A DNA stretch of 64,000 nt, from NCBI GenBank assembly GCA_021846325.1, contig JAJZBX010000003.1, forward strand, positions 62,001-126,000, given 5' to 3'. Below the pieces are notes generated by a model. That model saw only the letters and a list, made by a program, of their open reading frames with translations, did not search any database and was not told the origin of the DNA. This DNA comes from Actinomycetes bacterium (lineage in GTDB: Bacteria > Actinomycetota > Acidimicrobiia > Acidimicrobiales > RAAP-2). Numbering within the stretch: the stretch's first letter is position 1; every line of letters begins with the position of its first letter. This document shows positions 8,338-17,261 of this stretch, in pieces. Both the position numbers and the translations under genes were made by a program.

Positions 8338-9588
8338 ATGAAATTTTCAAAAGCGAAGTATCTCCGCGCGGCCGCGGCGACGTCGATCGCAGGGGCGTCG
8401 CTGCTGACCCTCGCGGGCACGAGCGGCGCCTCGTCGGGTGGCCTGGCCAAGGGGGCGCCGGTCACGATCGGCATCTCGTTGTCGCTCTCGGGTGACTTCT
8501 CCGCCGACGGTCTGGCCTTCCAGCAGGGCTACAAGCTCTGGGCGGCCGACGTCAACAAGACCGGCGGTCTGCTCGGACACAAGGTCGTTCTCGACATCGT
8601 CTCGGACGCGTCGAGCCCGACCCAGGTGGTGACCAACTACCAGGACCTCATCTCGGTCAAGCACGTCAACTTGACCTTTGGGCCGTTCTCGTCGCTGCTG
8701 TCGCTGCCGGCGGCCAAGGCCGTCGCCCGCTACGGGTACGCGTTGGTCGAAGGTGCCGGTGGTGCGCCGTCGGTGTTCCAGGCCGGTCTGCACAACCTCT
8801 TCGACGTGTCTTTGCCGGTCGCGAACGACCTCGTGCCGTTCTCCAAGTGGATCACCTCGCTGCCCAAGGCGAAGCGGCCCACGACGGTGGCCTACGTGAC
8901 GTCCAATGACCCCTTCACCGAGCCCCAGGTCACGACGATCGAGCCCGTGCTCGCCAAGGCGGGCATCAAGACCGTGTACAACCACGTCTTCCCCGCTGAG
9001 GTGACCGACTACACCTCGATCGCCGACGCGGTGGCCGCATCCAAGCCGCAGGTGGTCGTACTCGGTTCGGTCGACGTCCCGACGGTGTCGTCGTTCATGC
9101 AGGCCTTCGAACAGTCGGGCTTCAGCCCGAAGGTCTTCATCGCGACGGGCGGTCCCGACCAGGGCACGACGTTCCTCAAGGCCGTCGGCGCGAAGAACGC
9201 GAACGGCATGATGGTGCCCAACGCGTGGTACGGCGGCTCGTCGAACCCACTGAGCAAGAAGATGGTCGCGGAGTACGTCAAGCTCTACGGGGGCACCGCC
9301 TCCCAGGTGAGCAGTGACGTCGTCGAGGCCTACTCGGTCGGTGAAGTCGTCGCCCAGGCCGTCAAGGCCACCGGTGGCTTCGACAACAAGAAGATCATCC
9401 AGTACCTCCACTCCAAGGTGACGCTCCAGTCGGCCCAGGGCCCGGTGAGGTTCAACGCCCTCGGCATGAACACGACGCCGACGGCCTTTACCTTCCAGTG
9501 GCAGGGCACGAAGTTCGTCCAGGTCAACCCCGCGGGCGACCCGAACTCCGTACCGGTGCTCTTCCCGAAGCCGGCGTGGGGTAAGTAA
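8338..9588 (+). CDS. Branched-chain amino acid-type ABC transporter, extracellular substrate-binding protein
   Basis: A 416-residue secreted binding protein of the Leu/Ile/Val family (periplasmic-binding fold type I). A Sec signal peptide occupies about residues 1-32 (basic start, hydrophobic core, ending LAGTSGASS); no lipobox cysteine is visible, so membrane anchoring in the usual lipoprotein manner is not supported. Family hallmarks include the opening VTIGISLSLSGDFSADG, the AADVNKTGG segment and the VVEAYSVGEVVAQAVKATG segment near the end. It starts the importer operon after an AGGGGGG ribosome-binding site. The ligand may be an amino acid, amide, urea-like or aromatic compound; members of this family vary widely. 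Confidence 0.92.
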   Translation: MKFSKAKYLRAAAATSIAGASLLTLAGTSGASSGGLAKGAPVTIGISLSLSGDFSADGLAFQQGYKLWAADVNKTGGLLGHKVVLDIVSDASSPTQVVTNYQDLISVKHVNLTFGPFSSLLSLPAAKAVARYGYALVEGAGGAPSVFQAGLHNLFDVSLPVANDLVPFSKWITSLPKAKRPTTVAYVTSNDPFTEPQVTTIEPVLAKAGIKTVYNHVFPAEVTDYTSIADAVAASKPQVVVLGSVDVPTVSSFMQAFEQSGFSPKVFIATGGPDQGTTFLKAVGAKNANGMMVPNAWYGGSSNPLSKKMVAEYVKLYGGTASQVSSDVVEAYSVGEVVAQAVKATGGFDNKKIIQYLHSKVTLQSAQGPVRFNALGMNTTPTAFTFQWQGTKFVQVNPAGDPNSVPVLFPKPAWGK

Positions 9589-9591
9589 GCC

Positions 9592-10476
9592 TTGAACTCC
9601 ATTGCACTGCTGAGCGCCGCCAAGGACGGCATCCTGACCGGCTCGATCTACGCCTTGATGGCGACCGGGCTCACCCTGATCTTTGGGGTCATGGACATCA
9701 TCAACCTGGCCCAGGGGATCCTGGTGATTCTCGGTGCCTACTTGAGCTACGCCCTGCAAGTGCACTGGCACATTGATTTATTTGTGGGTCTGCTGATCAC
9801 GATCCCGACGATGTTCATCGTCGGGATCGTGATCGAGCGGCTCTTCATGAGCCGGCTGAAGGGTCCCGAAAAGACCGCGATGTCGCTCCTGGTCACCTAC
9901 GCGGTCTCGCTGTTGATCGAGGGATCGCTGAACATGATTTTCTCGGTCAACGACGTGCAGCTCCAGGGATGGTACGTTCCCAAGGCCTTCGCGATCGGAC
10001 AGATCCACTTCGGGTACGTCTACGTCGCCGGGTTCATCTTGGCGGGGGTGCTGTTGAGCGCGCTGTACTTCATGTTGTACCGCACCCGTTTCGGGGTGAG
10101 CGTGCGCGCGTCGCTGGCCGACCAGACCTCGGCGGCGTTGGTCGGCATCGACGTTCGTCGCGTGTCGACGATCACCTTTGGTATCGGCGTCGCGGTGACC
10201 GCCGCCGGCGGCATGATCTACGGCGCGACGAACTCGTTCAACGCGTCGTCGAGCTACGACCTGATCTCGCGGCTGCTCACGATCATCGTGCTCGGCGGTA
10301 TGGGCAGCCTCGGTGGCGCCATGGTGGCCGGCGTGTCGATGGTCTTCATTGGTGACATGGTCGGGGTGATCTGGTCACCGGTGTGGTCGTCGATGTCGTA
10401 CTTCGTCGTGCTGGTCATCGTGCTGCTGCTGCGTCCCCAGGGCCTGTTTGGCAAGCAGTTGACACGGGCCGCGTGA
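9592..10476 (+). CDS. ABC transporter permease, LivH type
   Basis: A 294-residue inner-membrane permease with about eight hydrophobic segments and the family's signature SLGGAMVAGV loop. It begins with TTG at 9592, three bases after the binding-protein stop, and ends in TGATG overlapping the next start by one base, so it is translationally coupled to LivM. It pairs with LivM to form the channel of the importer. Confidence 0.93.
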   Translation: MNSIALLSAAKDGILTGSIYALMATGLTLIFGVMDIINLAQGILVILGAYLSYALQVHWHIDLFVGLLITIPTMFIVGIVIERLFMSRLKGPEKTAMSLLVTYAVSLLIEGSLNMIFSVNDVQLQGWYVPKAFAIGQIHFGYVYVAGFILAGVLLSALYFMLYRTRFGVSVRASLADQTSAALVGIDVRRVSTITFGIGVAVTAAGGMIYGATNSFNASSSYDLISRLLTIIVLGGMGSLGGAMVAGVSMVFIGDMVGVIWSPVWSSMSYFVVLVIVLLLRPQGLFGKQLTRAA

Positions 10477-11510
10477 TGCTCCAGAAGAAGAATCTCTGGT
10501 GGGTGTTGGCCATCGCGGTCTTCGCGATGTACCCCATCGTCGTTACCAATCCGCTCTTCACCACGATCGCGGTCTTCACCACCATCTACATGGCCTGCGC
10601 CACCTCGTGGAACATGTTCTCGGGCTACTCGGGCTACATCGCCCTCGGTTCGGCCGTCTTCTACGGCTCGGGCGCCTACACGATGGCCCTGCTCTCGCTC
10701 CACTTGCACATGGCCGCCGGATCGGACATGTTCTGGCTCGTCCCGGTCGGCGGACTGGTCGCCATGGTGTTCGCGGTGCCCTTCGGCTGGATCGCGCTGC
10801 GGGTGCGTCGACACACGTTCGTCGTCATCACTATCGCCGTCTTTTTCATCTTCCAACTCTCGGCGATCAACTTCGGCTTCACCGGCGGCACGTCCGGTCT
10901 GGCACTGCCCTTCATCACGTGGGGGTACCAGAACTTCAACACGCCCTTCTACTACGTCGGCCTGAGCCTCGTCGTCTTCGCCACCGCTCTGTCGGCGGCG
11001 GTTCGCCGTTCGCGCTTCGGCCTGCAGCTGCTCGCGATCCGCGACGACGAGGACCGGGCGATGGGGCTCGGTGTGAAGGTGAGCGCGGTCAAGATCACCG
11101 GGTTCACGCTCTCGGCCTTCACGGTCGGCGCGGCCGGCGCGCTCTACGCGATGTTCGTCGGCCAGATCTACCCGCAGTTCGTCTTTGACCCGATGTTCGA
11201 CGTCAGCATCGCGCTGATGACCTTCCTCGGCGGCCTGGGCACCCTGACGGGCCCCCTGCTCGGGGCCCTCGTGCTCGAGGCGAGCCAGCAGTACCTGACG
11301 GTGACCTTCTCGAACTCGTCGCTGTACCTCATCCTCTTCGGAGCGCTATTTCTGATCGTCATCATGTTCATGCCCCAGGGCGTCGTGGTCTACCTGCGCG
11401 ACCGGGTGACGCGGCGCGCCGAGCGCGAGCGCGAAGCGGTGGCCGCCAACGACCTGGCGACCGCGGACGCGGTGGCCCCGCTCGACGTCGCCGTGGGGGG
11501 TGCGCACTGA
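10476..11510 (+). CDS. ABC transporter permease, LivM type
   Basis: A 344-residue polytopic permease. The true start is ATG 10476, overlapping the LivH stop by one base; an upstream in-frame extension would run inside LivH and is unlikely. Family features are the GYSGYIALGSAVFYGSGAY segment, the cytoplasmic loop RFGLQLLAIRDDEDRAMGLG that contacts the ATPases, and the FLGGLGTLTGPLLGAL segment. The C-terminal tail after residue 310 is hydrophilic and charged. The stop overlaps the LivG start by one base. Confidence 0.93.
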   Translation: MLQKKNLWWVLAIAVFAMYPIVVTNPLFTTIAVFTTIYMACATSWNMFSGYSGYIALGSAVFYGSGAYTMALLSLHLHMAAGSDMFWLVPVGGLVAMVFAVPFGWIALRVRRHTFVVITIAVFFIFQLSAINFGFTGGTSGLALPFITWGYQNFNTPFYYVGLSLVVFATALSAAVRRSRFGLQLLAIRDDEDRAMGLGVKVSAVKITGFTLSAFTVGAAGALYAMFVGQIYPQFVFDPMFDVSIALMTFLGGLGTLTGPLLGALVLEASQQYLTVTFSNSSLYLILFGALFLIVIMFMPQGVVVYLRDRVTRRAEREREAVAANDLATADAVAPLDVAVGGAH

Positions 11511-12289
11511 TGGACGTGCTGCTGAGTGCGACCGGCGTCACCAAGTCCTTCGGGGGCCTGCAGGCCCTTGCCGAGTGTCACCTCGACGTCGAACGCGGCA
11601 GCGTCACCGGGCTCATCGGGCCCAACGGCTCGGGCAAGACCACCCTCTTTAACGTCATCACCGGCTACGTCAAGCCCGACGCGGGAACCGTGACCTTCGA
11701 CGGGCGTGACATCACCAACGCGCGTCCCGACGCCGTGTTCTCGCTGGGCGTCGGGCGAACCTTCCAGCTCACGCGCATCTTCGCGCGTATCTCGGTGCTC
11801 GAGAACATGCTCATCGCGACCCAGCACGACGAGAGCTGGCTGCGCGGGCTGCTGCGCTCCAAGTCGTCCAAGGTCGAGGTCGACAACGCCATGGAGCTGC
11901 TCGAGTTCGTCGGCATCGCCCGGCTGGCTCACCTCCAGGCCGGCGCCCTCTCGTACGGCCAGCGAAAGCTGCTCGAGCTGGCGTACGTGCTCGTGGCCAA
12001 CCCCGACGTCATCTTGCTCGACGAGCCGGCCGGTGGGGTCAACCTGACGCTGATCAACGGCATCAAGGAGAAGATCCGCGCCCTCAACAAGTCGGGCAAG
12101 ACCTTCCTCATCGTCGAGCACAACATGGAGTTCGTCATGAGCCTGTGCGATCGGGTCACCGTGATGCACCAGGGGACCAACCTGGTCACCGGCACGCCGG
12201 CCGAGGTGCGCGCCAACCCGTTGGTGCTGGACGCCTACCTCGGCGGCGACGACGACGACGACCTCACCGAGGCGGTGGCCGGTGCCTGA
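11510..12289 (+). CDS. ABC transporter ATP-binding protein, LivG type
   Basis: A 259-residue ATPase of the branched-chain amino acid importer family. Walker A is GPNGSGKTT, the signature region reads LSYGQRKLLELA (the degenerate signature usual for LivG), Walker B is VILLDEPAGGVN, and the switch histidine is in LIVEHNMEFV. The C-terminal extension typical of LivG (TGTPAEVRANPLVLDAYLGG) is present, followed by an acidic DDDDD run. It overlaps LivM by one base and LivF by eight. Confidence 0.94.
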   Translation: MDVLLSATGVTKSFGGLQALAECHLDVERGSVTGLIGPNGSGKTTLFNVITGYVKPDAGTVTFDGRDITNARPDAVFSLGVGRTFQLTRIFARISVLENMLIATQHDESWLRGLLRSKSSKVEVDNAMELLEFVGIARLAHLQAGALSYGQRKLLELAYVLVANPDVILLDEPAGGVNLTLINGIKEKIRALNKSGKTFLIVEHNMEFVMSLCDRVTVMHQGTNLVTGTPAEVRANPLVLDAYLGGDDDDDLTEAVAGA

Positions 12290-13052
12290 GACGACCCCCT
12301 TCGTGCGCTTCACGGGCGTGGTCGCCGGCTACGGCGGCGGCGACGTCTTAAAGGGCGTGGACTTCAACGTGACCCAGGGCGGGGTCACGTGCATCGTCGG
12401 CCCGAACGGGTCGGGCAAGTCCACGCTGCTTAAGGCCGTCAGCGGGCTCGTGAAGCCGCGCCTTGGTGAGATCTGGTTCAAGGGCGTGAACCTCGTCGGC
12501 AAGAGTCCGCGCGAGATCCTCAAGATGGGCATCGTCCAGGTCCCCCAGAATCACAGCCTCTTTCGCGAGATGACCGTCGAGCAGAACGTCCAGCTCGGGG
12601 CCTTCCTCGAGCACGACAAGCGGGTGGTCGCCGAGCGCCTCGAGCGGATTCGCTCGATGTTCCCGATCGTGGCCGAACGAGCCGGCGACAAGGCGGGCAG
12701 CCTCTCGGGGGGCCAGCAGCGCCTGGTCGAGTTCGCGCGCTGCCTGATGCTCGAACCCGATCTGGTCGTGCTCGACGAGCCCTCGATGGGACTGGACCCC
12801 AAGACGCTGCGCGTCATGTTCGCGACGGTGAAGCAGATGAACGAGGCGGGTCGCACCGTCTTGCTGGTTGAGCAGAACGCGCGACAGGCCCTCAAGTTGA
12901 GCCACCACGGCGTCGTGCTCGAGAATGGTCGAGTGCGACTGACCGGCACCGGCGCCGAGGTGCTCAACAATCCCGAGATCGGCGCCCTCTACCTGGGCGG
13001 CTCGCTCGAAGAGGCTCGCCACGCACCGGTGACTGGAGGACGCGATGGCTGA
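12282..13052 (+). CDS. ABC transporter ATP-binding protein, LivF type
   Basis: A 256-residue ATPase partner of LivG. Walker A is GPNGSGKST, the signature is LSGGQQRLVEFA, Walker B is LVVLDEPSMGLDP, and the H-loop position reads LLVEQNARQAL with Gln before Asn, as is normal in LivF. It starts with GTG 12282, overlapping LivG by eight bases, and its end overlaps the next gene by eight bases, so the following metabolic genes belong to the importer operon. Confidence 0.94.
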   Translation: MPETTPFVRFTGVVAGYGGGDVLKGVDFNVTQGGVTCIVGPNGSGKSTLLKAVSGLVKPRLGEIWFKGVNLVGKSPREILKMGIVQVPQNHSLFREMTVEQNVQLGAFLEHDKRVVAERLERIRSMFPIVAERAGDKAGSLSGGQQRLVEFARCLMLEPDLVVLDEPSMGLDPKTLRVMFATVKQMNEAGRTVLLVEQNARQALKLSHHGVVLENGRVRLTGTGAEVLNNPEIGALYLGGSLEEARHAPVTGGRDG

Positions 13053-13980
13053 GTCGAGGCGCATCGGCTGGATCGGCTGTGGCCGCATGGGCGCGGCGAT
13101 GGCCCGGCGTCTGGTGCTGGCGGGTCACGACGTGCGCGTCACCAACCGCACTCGGGCCAAGGCCGAAACGCTCGGTGAGCTCGGGGCGAGCGTCGTGGAC
13201 CGGCCCCGGGACCTCGCCGACTGCGACGTCGTCTTCGTGATGGTCGCGGGCAACGCCGACCTCATCGAGGTCGTGACCGGCGCCGACGGCGTGCTGGGTG
13301 ACCCCGCACGAGCGCCAGGCATCGTCGTGGACTGCTCGACCGTGTCCTCGGAGACCTCGGCCGCGGTGCGCGCGGCCTGCCTGGCGCGCGGCGCGGACTT
13401 CCTCGCCTCGCCGGTGAGCGGCAATCCGAAGGTCGTCGCCTCGGGCAACCTCACCCTCGCCGTCTCGGGCCCGCGGGCCGCCTTCGATTCGGTGCGCGCG
13501 TACCTCGAGGTGCTCGGCAAGGGCGTGACCTACGTCGGCGACGACGAGCTGGCCCGGCTGGTCAAGATCTGTCACAACGTGGTGCTCGGGGTCGTCACCC
13601 AGGTGCTGGCCGAGGTGACGGTGCTCGCCGAGAAGGGCGGCGTCTCGCGCGAGGCCTTTCTTCAGTTCATGAACCAGTCGGTGATGGGCTCGACCTTTAG
13701 TCGTTACAAGTCCCCGGCGCTGGTGCGCCTCGACTTCACCCCGACCTTTACGCCCGTGCTGCTGCGTAAGGACTTCGACCTCGCCATGGCGGCGGCCAAG
13801 GCGCTGGGCGCCGCGATGCCCGTGTCGGCGCTGACCAGCGAGCTCGTGGCCGGCGCGATCGGCGCGGGCTACGCCAGTGAGGACTTCGCCGTCTTGCTGC
13901 TCGAGCAGGCGCGACGCTCGGGACTGGTGATGGAGCCCGAAGACGTGTTCGTCGACGACGGATTGGGGACGGCGCCGTGA
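13045..13980 (+). CDS. NAD(P)-binding beta-hydroxyacid dehydrogenase, 3-hydroxyisobutyrate dehydrogenase-like
   Basis: A 311-residue member of the beta-hydroxyacid dehydrogenase family. The N-terminal dinucleotide motif is GWIGCGRMGAAMA, the substrate loop reads DCSTVSSETSAAV, the glycine-rich FLASPVSGNPKVVASGNL follows, and the catalytic lysine segment is LVKICHNVVLGVV (about residues 173-185). The NRTRAK segment after the second strand suggests preference for NADP, because Arg follows where NAD enzymes usually keep an acidic residue. It sits between the importer and the M24 gene with overlaps at both ends. It could oxidise a hydroxyacid intermediate or reduce a semialdehyde. Confidence 0.9.
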   Translation: MAESRRIGWIGCGRMGAAMARRLVLAGHDVRVTNRTRAKAETLGELGASVVDRPRDLADCDVVFVMVAGNADLIEVVTGADGVLGDPARAPGIVVDCSTVSSETSAAVRAACLARGADFLASPVSGNPKVVASGNLTLAVSGPRAAFDSVRAYLEVLGKGVTYVGDDELARLVKICHNVVLGVVTQVLAEVTVLAEKGGVSREAFLQFMNQSVMGSTFSRYKSPALVRLDFTPTFTPVLLRKDFDLAMAAAKALGAAMPVSALTSELVAGAIGAGYASEDFAVLLLEQARRSGLVMEPEDVFVDDGLGTAP

Positions 13981-15227
13981 GAGAGGGCTTCGGACCAACG
14001 ATGATCACCCCGGGACACATGGGGGTCGACTTCGAGACGAGGGTGAACTTCGAGCGAATGCGCGACTACCGGCTCGCGCGCGCCCGCGCCGCGCTCGAGG
14101 CGAGCGAGTTCGGGGCGCTGCTCCTGTTTGACTTCTACAACATTCGCTACGTCTCGGGCACGTGGGTCGGCGGTGCGCTCGGGGACAAGATGACGCGGTA
14201 CTGCCTGCTGACTCGCGGCGGTGAGCCGATCGTGTGGGACTTCGGCTCGGCCGCGCGCCACCACAAGCTCTTCGCCCCCTGGCTCGAGCCGGACAACTGC
14301 CGCGCCGGGATGCTCGGGATGCGCGGCGCGATCGCGCCGCGCGCGGGCCTCTTCGCCTCGGCGGTGCGCGAGATCGTGGGCCTGCTCGCCGACGCCGGCG
14401 TCGCCGGTCAGCCGGTCGGCGTGGACATCGTGGAACTGCCCTTCCTCTTCGAGATCCAGGCGGCCGGCGTCGAGGTCCGCGACGCCCAGCAGACGATGCT
14501 CGACGCGCGCGTAATCAAGAACCCCGACGAGATCATGCTGCTCAGCCAGGCGGCGGCCATGGTCGACGGCGTCTACCAGGACGTCTTCGAGGCATTGAAG
14601 CCGGGCGTGCGCGAGAACCAGATCGTGGCCCTGGTGAACCAGCGGCTCTACGACATGGGCTCGGACCAGGTCGAGGCCGTGAACGCCGTGTCCGGCGAGC
14701 GCTGCAATCCGCACCCGCACAACTTCACCGACCGGATCATCCGTCCCGGCGACCAGGCCTTCTTCGACATCATCCACTCCTACAACGGCTATCGCACCTG
14801 CTACTACCGCACGCTCTCGGTCGGCAGCTCGACGGCCCCCCAACGCGACGCCTATGCGCAGGCGCGCGAGTGGATGGATCGGGCGATCGACCTCGTCAAG
14901 CCGGGCGTGGGCACCGACGAGATCGCTCGGACGTGGCCCGCCGCGACCGAGTTCGGCTTCGCCGACGAGATGGCGGCCTTTGGCCTGCAGTTCGGCCACG
15001 GCCTCGGGCTCGGCCTGCACGAGCGGCCGATCATCAGTCGGCTCAACAGTCTCCAGGACCCGATCGTGCTCGAAGAGGGGATGGTCTTTGCCCTGGAGAC
15101 CTACTGTCCGGCGAGCGATGGGGTGTCGGCCGCACGGATCGAGGAGGAGGTCGTGGTGACCCGCGACGGCCCGGCCATCCTCACCAAGTTTCCGGCCCAG
15201 GAACTGCTGATCGCGAACGAGTACTAG
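13977..15227 (+). CDS. M24-family protein with creatinase-like loss of a metal ligand
   Basis: A 416-residue protein with a creatinase N-terminal domain (about 25-165) and a pita-bread M24 domain (about 180-410). M24 includes Xaa-Pro peptidases, creatinase, ectoine hydrolase and the DMSP lyase DddP. The first metal-ligand Asp is D264 (AFFDIIHSYNGY), but the second, eleven residues on, is C275. The later FGHGLGLGLHE histidine region and the glutamates in ALETYCP and IEEEVVV remain. Creatinase itself works without metal and has lost the same aspartates, so this is more likely a C-N hydrolase or lyase of a small molecule than a peptidase. GTG 13977 overlaps the preceding stop by four bases. Confidence 0.8.
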   Translation: MREGFGPTMITPGHMGVDFETRVNFERMRDYRLARARAALEASEFGALLLFDFYNIRYVSGTWVGGALGDKMTRYCLLTRGGEPIVWDFGSAARHHKLFAPWLEPDNCRAGMLGMRGAIAPRAGLFASAVREIVGLLADAGVAGQPVGVDIVELPFLFEIQAAGVEVRDAQQTMLDARVIKNPDEIMLLSQAAAMVDGVYQDVFEALKPGVRENQIVALVNQRLYDMGSDQVEAVNAVSGERCNPHPHNFTDRIIRPGDQAFFDIIHSYNGYRTCYYRTLSVGSSTAPQRDAYAQAREWMDRAIDLVKPGVGTDEIARTWPAATEFGFADEMAAFGLQFGHGLGLGLHERPIISRLNSLQDPIVLEEGMVFALETYCPASDGVSAARIEEEVVVTRDGPAILTKFPAQELLIANEY

Positions 15228-15231
15228 GAGC

Positions 15232-16242
15232 ATGATGACCACTGCCACGAAACCAACGACCGCCATCGACCTCGAGCACCGACTTGCCCTCTACCGCAGT
15301 CAGGTGGCGCTGCGACTCTTCGAGACACGCGCCTACGACCTGTTCCTCGAGAACCTGGTGAAGGGCACGAGCCACCTCTCGCTCGGCCAGGAGGCCATCG
15401 CCGCGGGCGTGGCCGCGGCGATGCGCGAGACCGACTGGACCTTTGCGACCTATCGGGGCCACGCCCACACCCTGGCGCGCGGCGTGCCGATGACCCCGGT
15501 GCTGGCCGAACTCCTCGGGCGCGCCAACGGTCTCATGGCCGGCAAGGGCGGCTCGATGCACCTCACCAGCGTCGAGCACGGCGTGATGGGCAGCTACGCC
15601 ATCATCGGCGCGCACCTACCGATCGCGTGCGGAGCCGCCTGGAGCGCCCAGTACCGCGGCACCGACCAGGTGGCGGTGTGCTTCTTCGGCGACGGCACGA
15701 CCAACATCGGCGCCTTCCACGAGGCCCTGAACTTCGCCGCCATCTGGAAGCTGCCGGTGGTCTTCATCTGTGAGAACAACCTCTGGATGGAGTACACCCG
15801 CACGACCGAGGTGACCGCCGTCGCCCACCCGGCCGCCGACCGCGCCGGTGCCTACGGGCTCGAGTCGATCCTCGTCGACGGCAACGACGCCGACGCCGTC
15901 TACGACGTCGCGGCCCGCGCCATCGCGCGCGCGCGCGCCGGCGAGGGTCCGAGCCTGATCGAGGCCGAGACCTATCGTCACGGCGGCCACAGTCGCGCCG
16001 ATCCCGGCAAGTACCGTCCCGACGAGGAGGTCGCCCAGTGGAAGGCCAAGGACCCCGTGCCGCGCTACCGCGCGCGGCTGGTCGAACTCGGCGTGGACGA
16101 GGCGACGCTAGTCGCCATCGAGTCCGAGGTGGCCGACGAGGTCGAGGCCGCCACCGAGGCCGCCAAGGCCGGGGCGATCCCCGGCGAAGACCTATTGATG
16201 AAGGACGTCTGGGCGAACGGAGGCTCCTCATGGCGCAACTGA
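15232..16242 (+). CDS. Thiamine-dependent dehydrogenase E1 component, alpha subunit
   Basis: A 336-residue E1 alpha subunit of the pyruvate/acetoin/branched-chain 2-oxoacid family. The thiamine-diphosphate motif begins GDGTTNIGAFHEAL and ends about 30 residues later at CENN; MAGKGGSMHL and the phosphorylation-loop-like YRHGGHSRADPGKYR segment are typical. Two ATGs are possible (15232 and 15235); AGGAG at 15226-15230 fits 15235 better. The short length and GGSMHLT motif resemble acetoin dehydrogenase and PdhA-type enzymes, so the exact substrate is open. It follows the M24 gene by four bases. Confidence 0.92.
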   Translation: MMTTATKPTTAIDLEHRLALYRSQVALRLFETRAYDLFLENLVKGTSHLSLGQEAIAAGVAAAMRETDWTFATYRGHAHTLARGVPMTPVLAELLGRANGLMAGKGGSMHLTSVEHGVMGSYAIIGAHLPIACGAAWSAQYRGTDQVAVCFFGDGTTNIGAFHEALNFAAIWKLPVVFICENNLWMEYTRTTEVTAVAHPAADRAGAYGLESILVDGNDADAVYDVAARAIARARAGEGPSLIEAETYRHGGHSRADPGKYRPDEEVAQWKAKDPVPRYRARLVELGVDEATLVAIESEVADEVEAATEAAKAGAIPGEDLLMKDVWANGGSSWRN

Positions 16243-17207
16243 CGTTTCGAGAGGCGATCGCTCGGGGCATTGCCCAAGAGATGCGACGCGACGACTCGGT
16301 GATCATGCTCGGCGAGGACGTCGGTGCGGCCGGCGGTGTCTTCAAGGGCACCGTCGGGCTGCTCGACGAGTTCGGACCGGTGCGCGTGCGCGACACCCCG
16401 ATCAGCGAGCAGGCCATCCTCGGGGCCGCGATGGGGGCCGCGATGACCGGCCTGCGCCCGATCGCCGAGATCATGTTCTCGGACTTCTTCGCGGTGTGCT
16501 GGGACATCGTGGTCAACGAGATCGCCAAGAGCCGGTACATGACCAATGGTCAGATGACCTTCCCGCTGGTGATCCGCTCGGGCAACGGCGGTGGGCTGCG
16601 CTTCGGCGCCCAGCACAGCCAGAGCGTCGAGAACTGGGCGATGATGATCCCCGGGCTCAAGGTCGTCGTGCCCGCCAACGCCACCGACGTGATCGGTCTG
16701 ATGGCGGCGTCAATTCGCGACGACGACCCGGTGATCTTTCTCGAGGCCAAGTCCCTCTACGCGTCCAAGATGGACGTACCCGACGGCGACATCGTCGACA
16801 CGCTCGGCTCGGCCAAGGTGCTGCGCTCGGGCGCCGACGCGACGATCGTGTCCCTGGGCGCGATGGTGCCCCGGGCGCTCGCGGCGGCCGAGGAGCTGGG
16901 CGAGAACGGGATCAACTGCACCGTGGTCGACGTGCGCTCACTGGTGCCGCTGGACACCTCGACGATCCTTCGCGAGGTGGTCGCGACCGGGCGCCTGTTC
17001 ACCGTCGAGGAGAACCCGCGGCTGTGCGGGTGGGGCGGCGAGCTCTCGTCGATCGTGAGCGAGGAGATCTTCTACGACCTCGACGGCCCGATCGTGCGCA
17101 TCACCACCCCCCACATCCCGCTGCCGGCGGCCGACGCGCTCGAGGACCTGGCCATTCCCTCGGTTGAGCGTATCGTCACGACGATCGAGAAGGCGATGAA
17201 CTCCTAG
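16230..17207 (+). CDS. Thiamine-dependent dehydrogenase E1 component, beta subunit
   Basis: A 325-residue E1 beta subunit with the transketolase pyrimidine-binding region (LGEDVGAAGGVFKGT, TPISEQAILGAAMGAAMTG) and a C-terminal transketolase domain (CTVVDVRSLVPLDT, TVEENPRLCGWGGE). ATG 16230 has GGAGG six bases upstream and overlaps the alpha-subunit gene by 13 bases, so the subunits should be made in balance. It is the last gene of the operon that began with the importer. Its E2 partner is probably the one at 5.7-7.0 kb on the other strand. Confidence 0.93.
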   Translation: MAQLTFREAIARGIAQEMRRDDSVIMLGEDVGAAGGVFKGTVGLLDEFGPVRVRDTPISEQAILGAAMGAAMTGLRPIAEIMFSDFFAVCWDIVVNEIAKSRYMTNGQMTFPLVIRSGNGGGLRFGAQHSQSVENWAMMIPGLKVVVPANATDVIGLMAASIRDDDPVIFLEAKSLYASKMDVPDGDIVDTLGSAKVLRSGADATIVSLGAMVPRALAAAEELGENGINCTVVDVRSLVPLDTSTILREVVATGRLFTVEENPRLCGWGGELSSIVSEEIFYDLDGPIVRITTPHIPLPAADALEDLAIPSVERIVTTIEKAMNS

Positions 17208-17261
17208 CGAGCCGTCGCGCTCACCACGGCGGCGACGACGCGACCTCGAACGGCCGACGAG

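Noticed and set aside
8347-9771. 474-codon minus-strand frame opposite the binding-protein gene
   Set aside because: Composition is repetitive Arg/Gly/Asp/Val and mirrors the third-codon bias of the real gene; no family resemblance.
15925-15945. Alternating GCGCGC run as a possible Z-DNA or repeat element
   Set aside because: It is short, lies inside the E1 alpha gene and encodes ordinary residues (AIARARAG).
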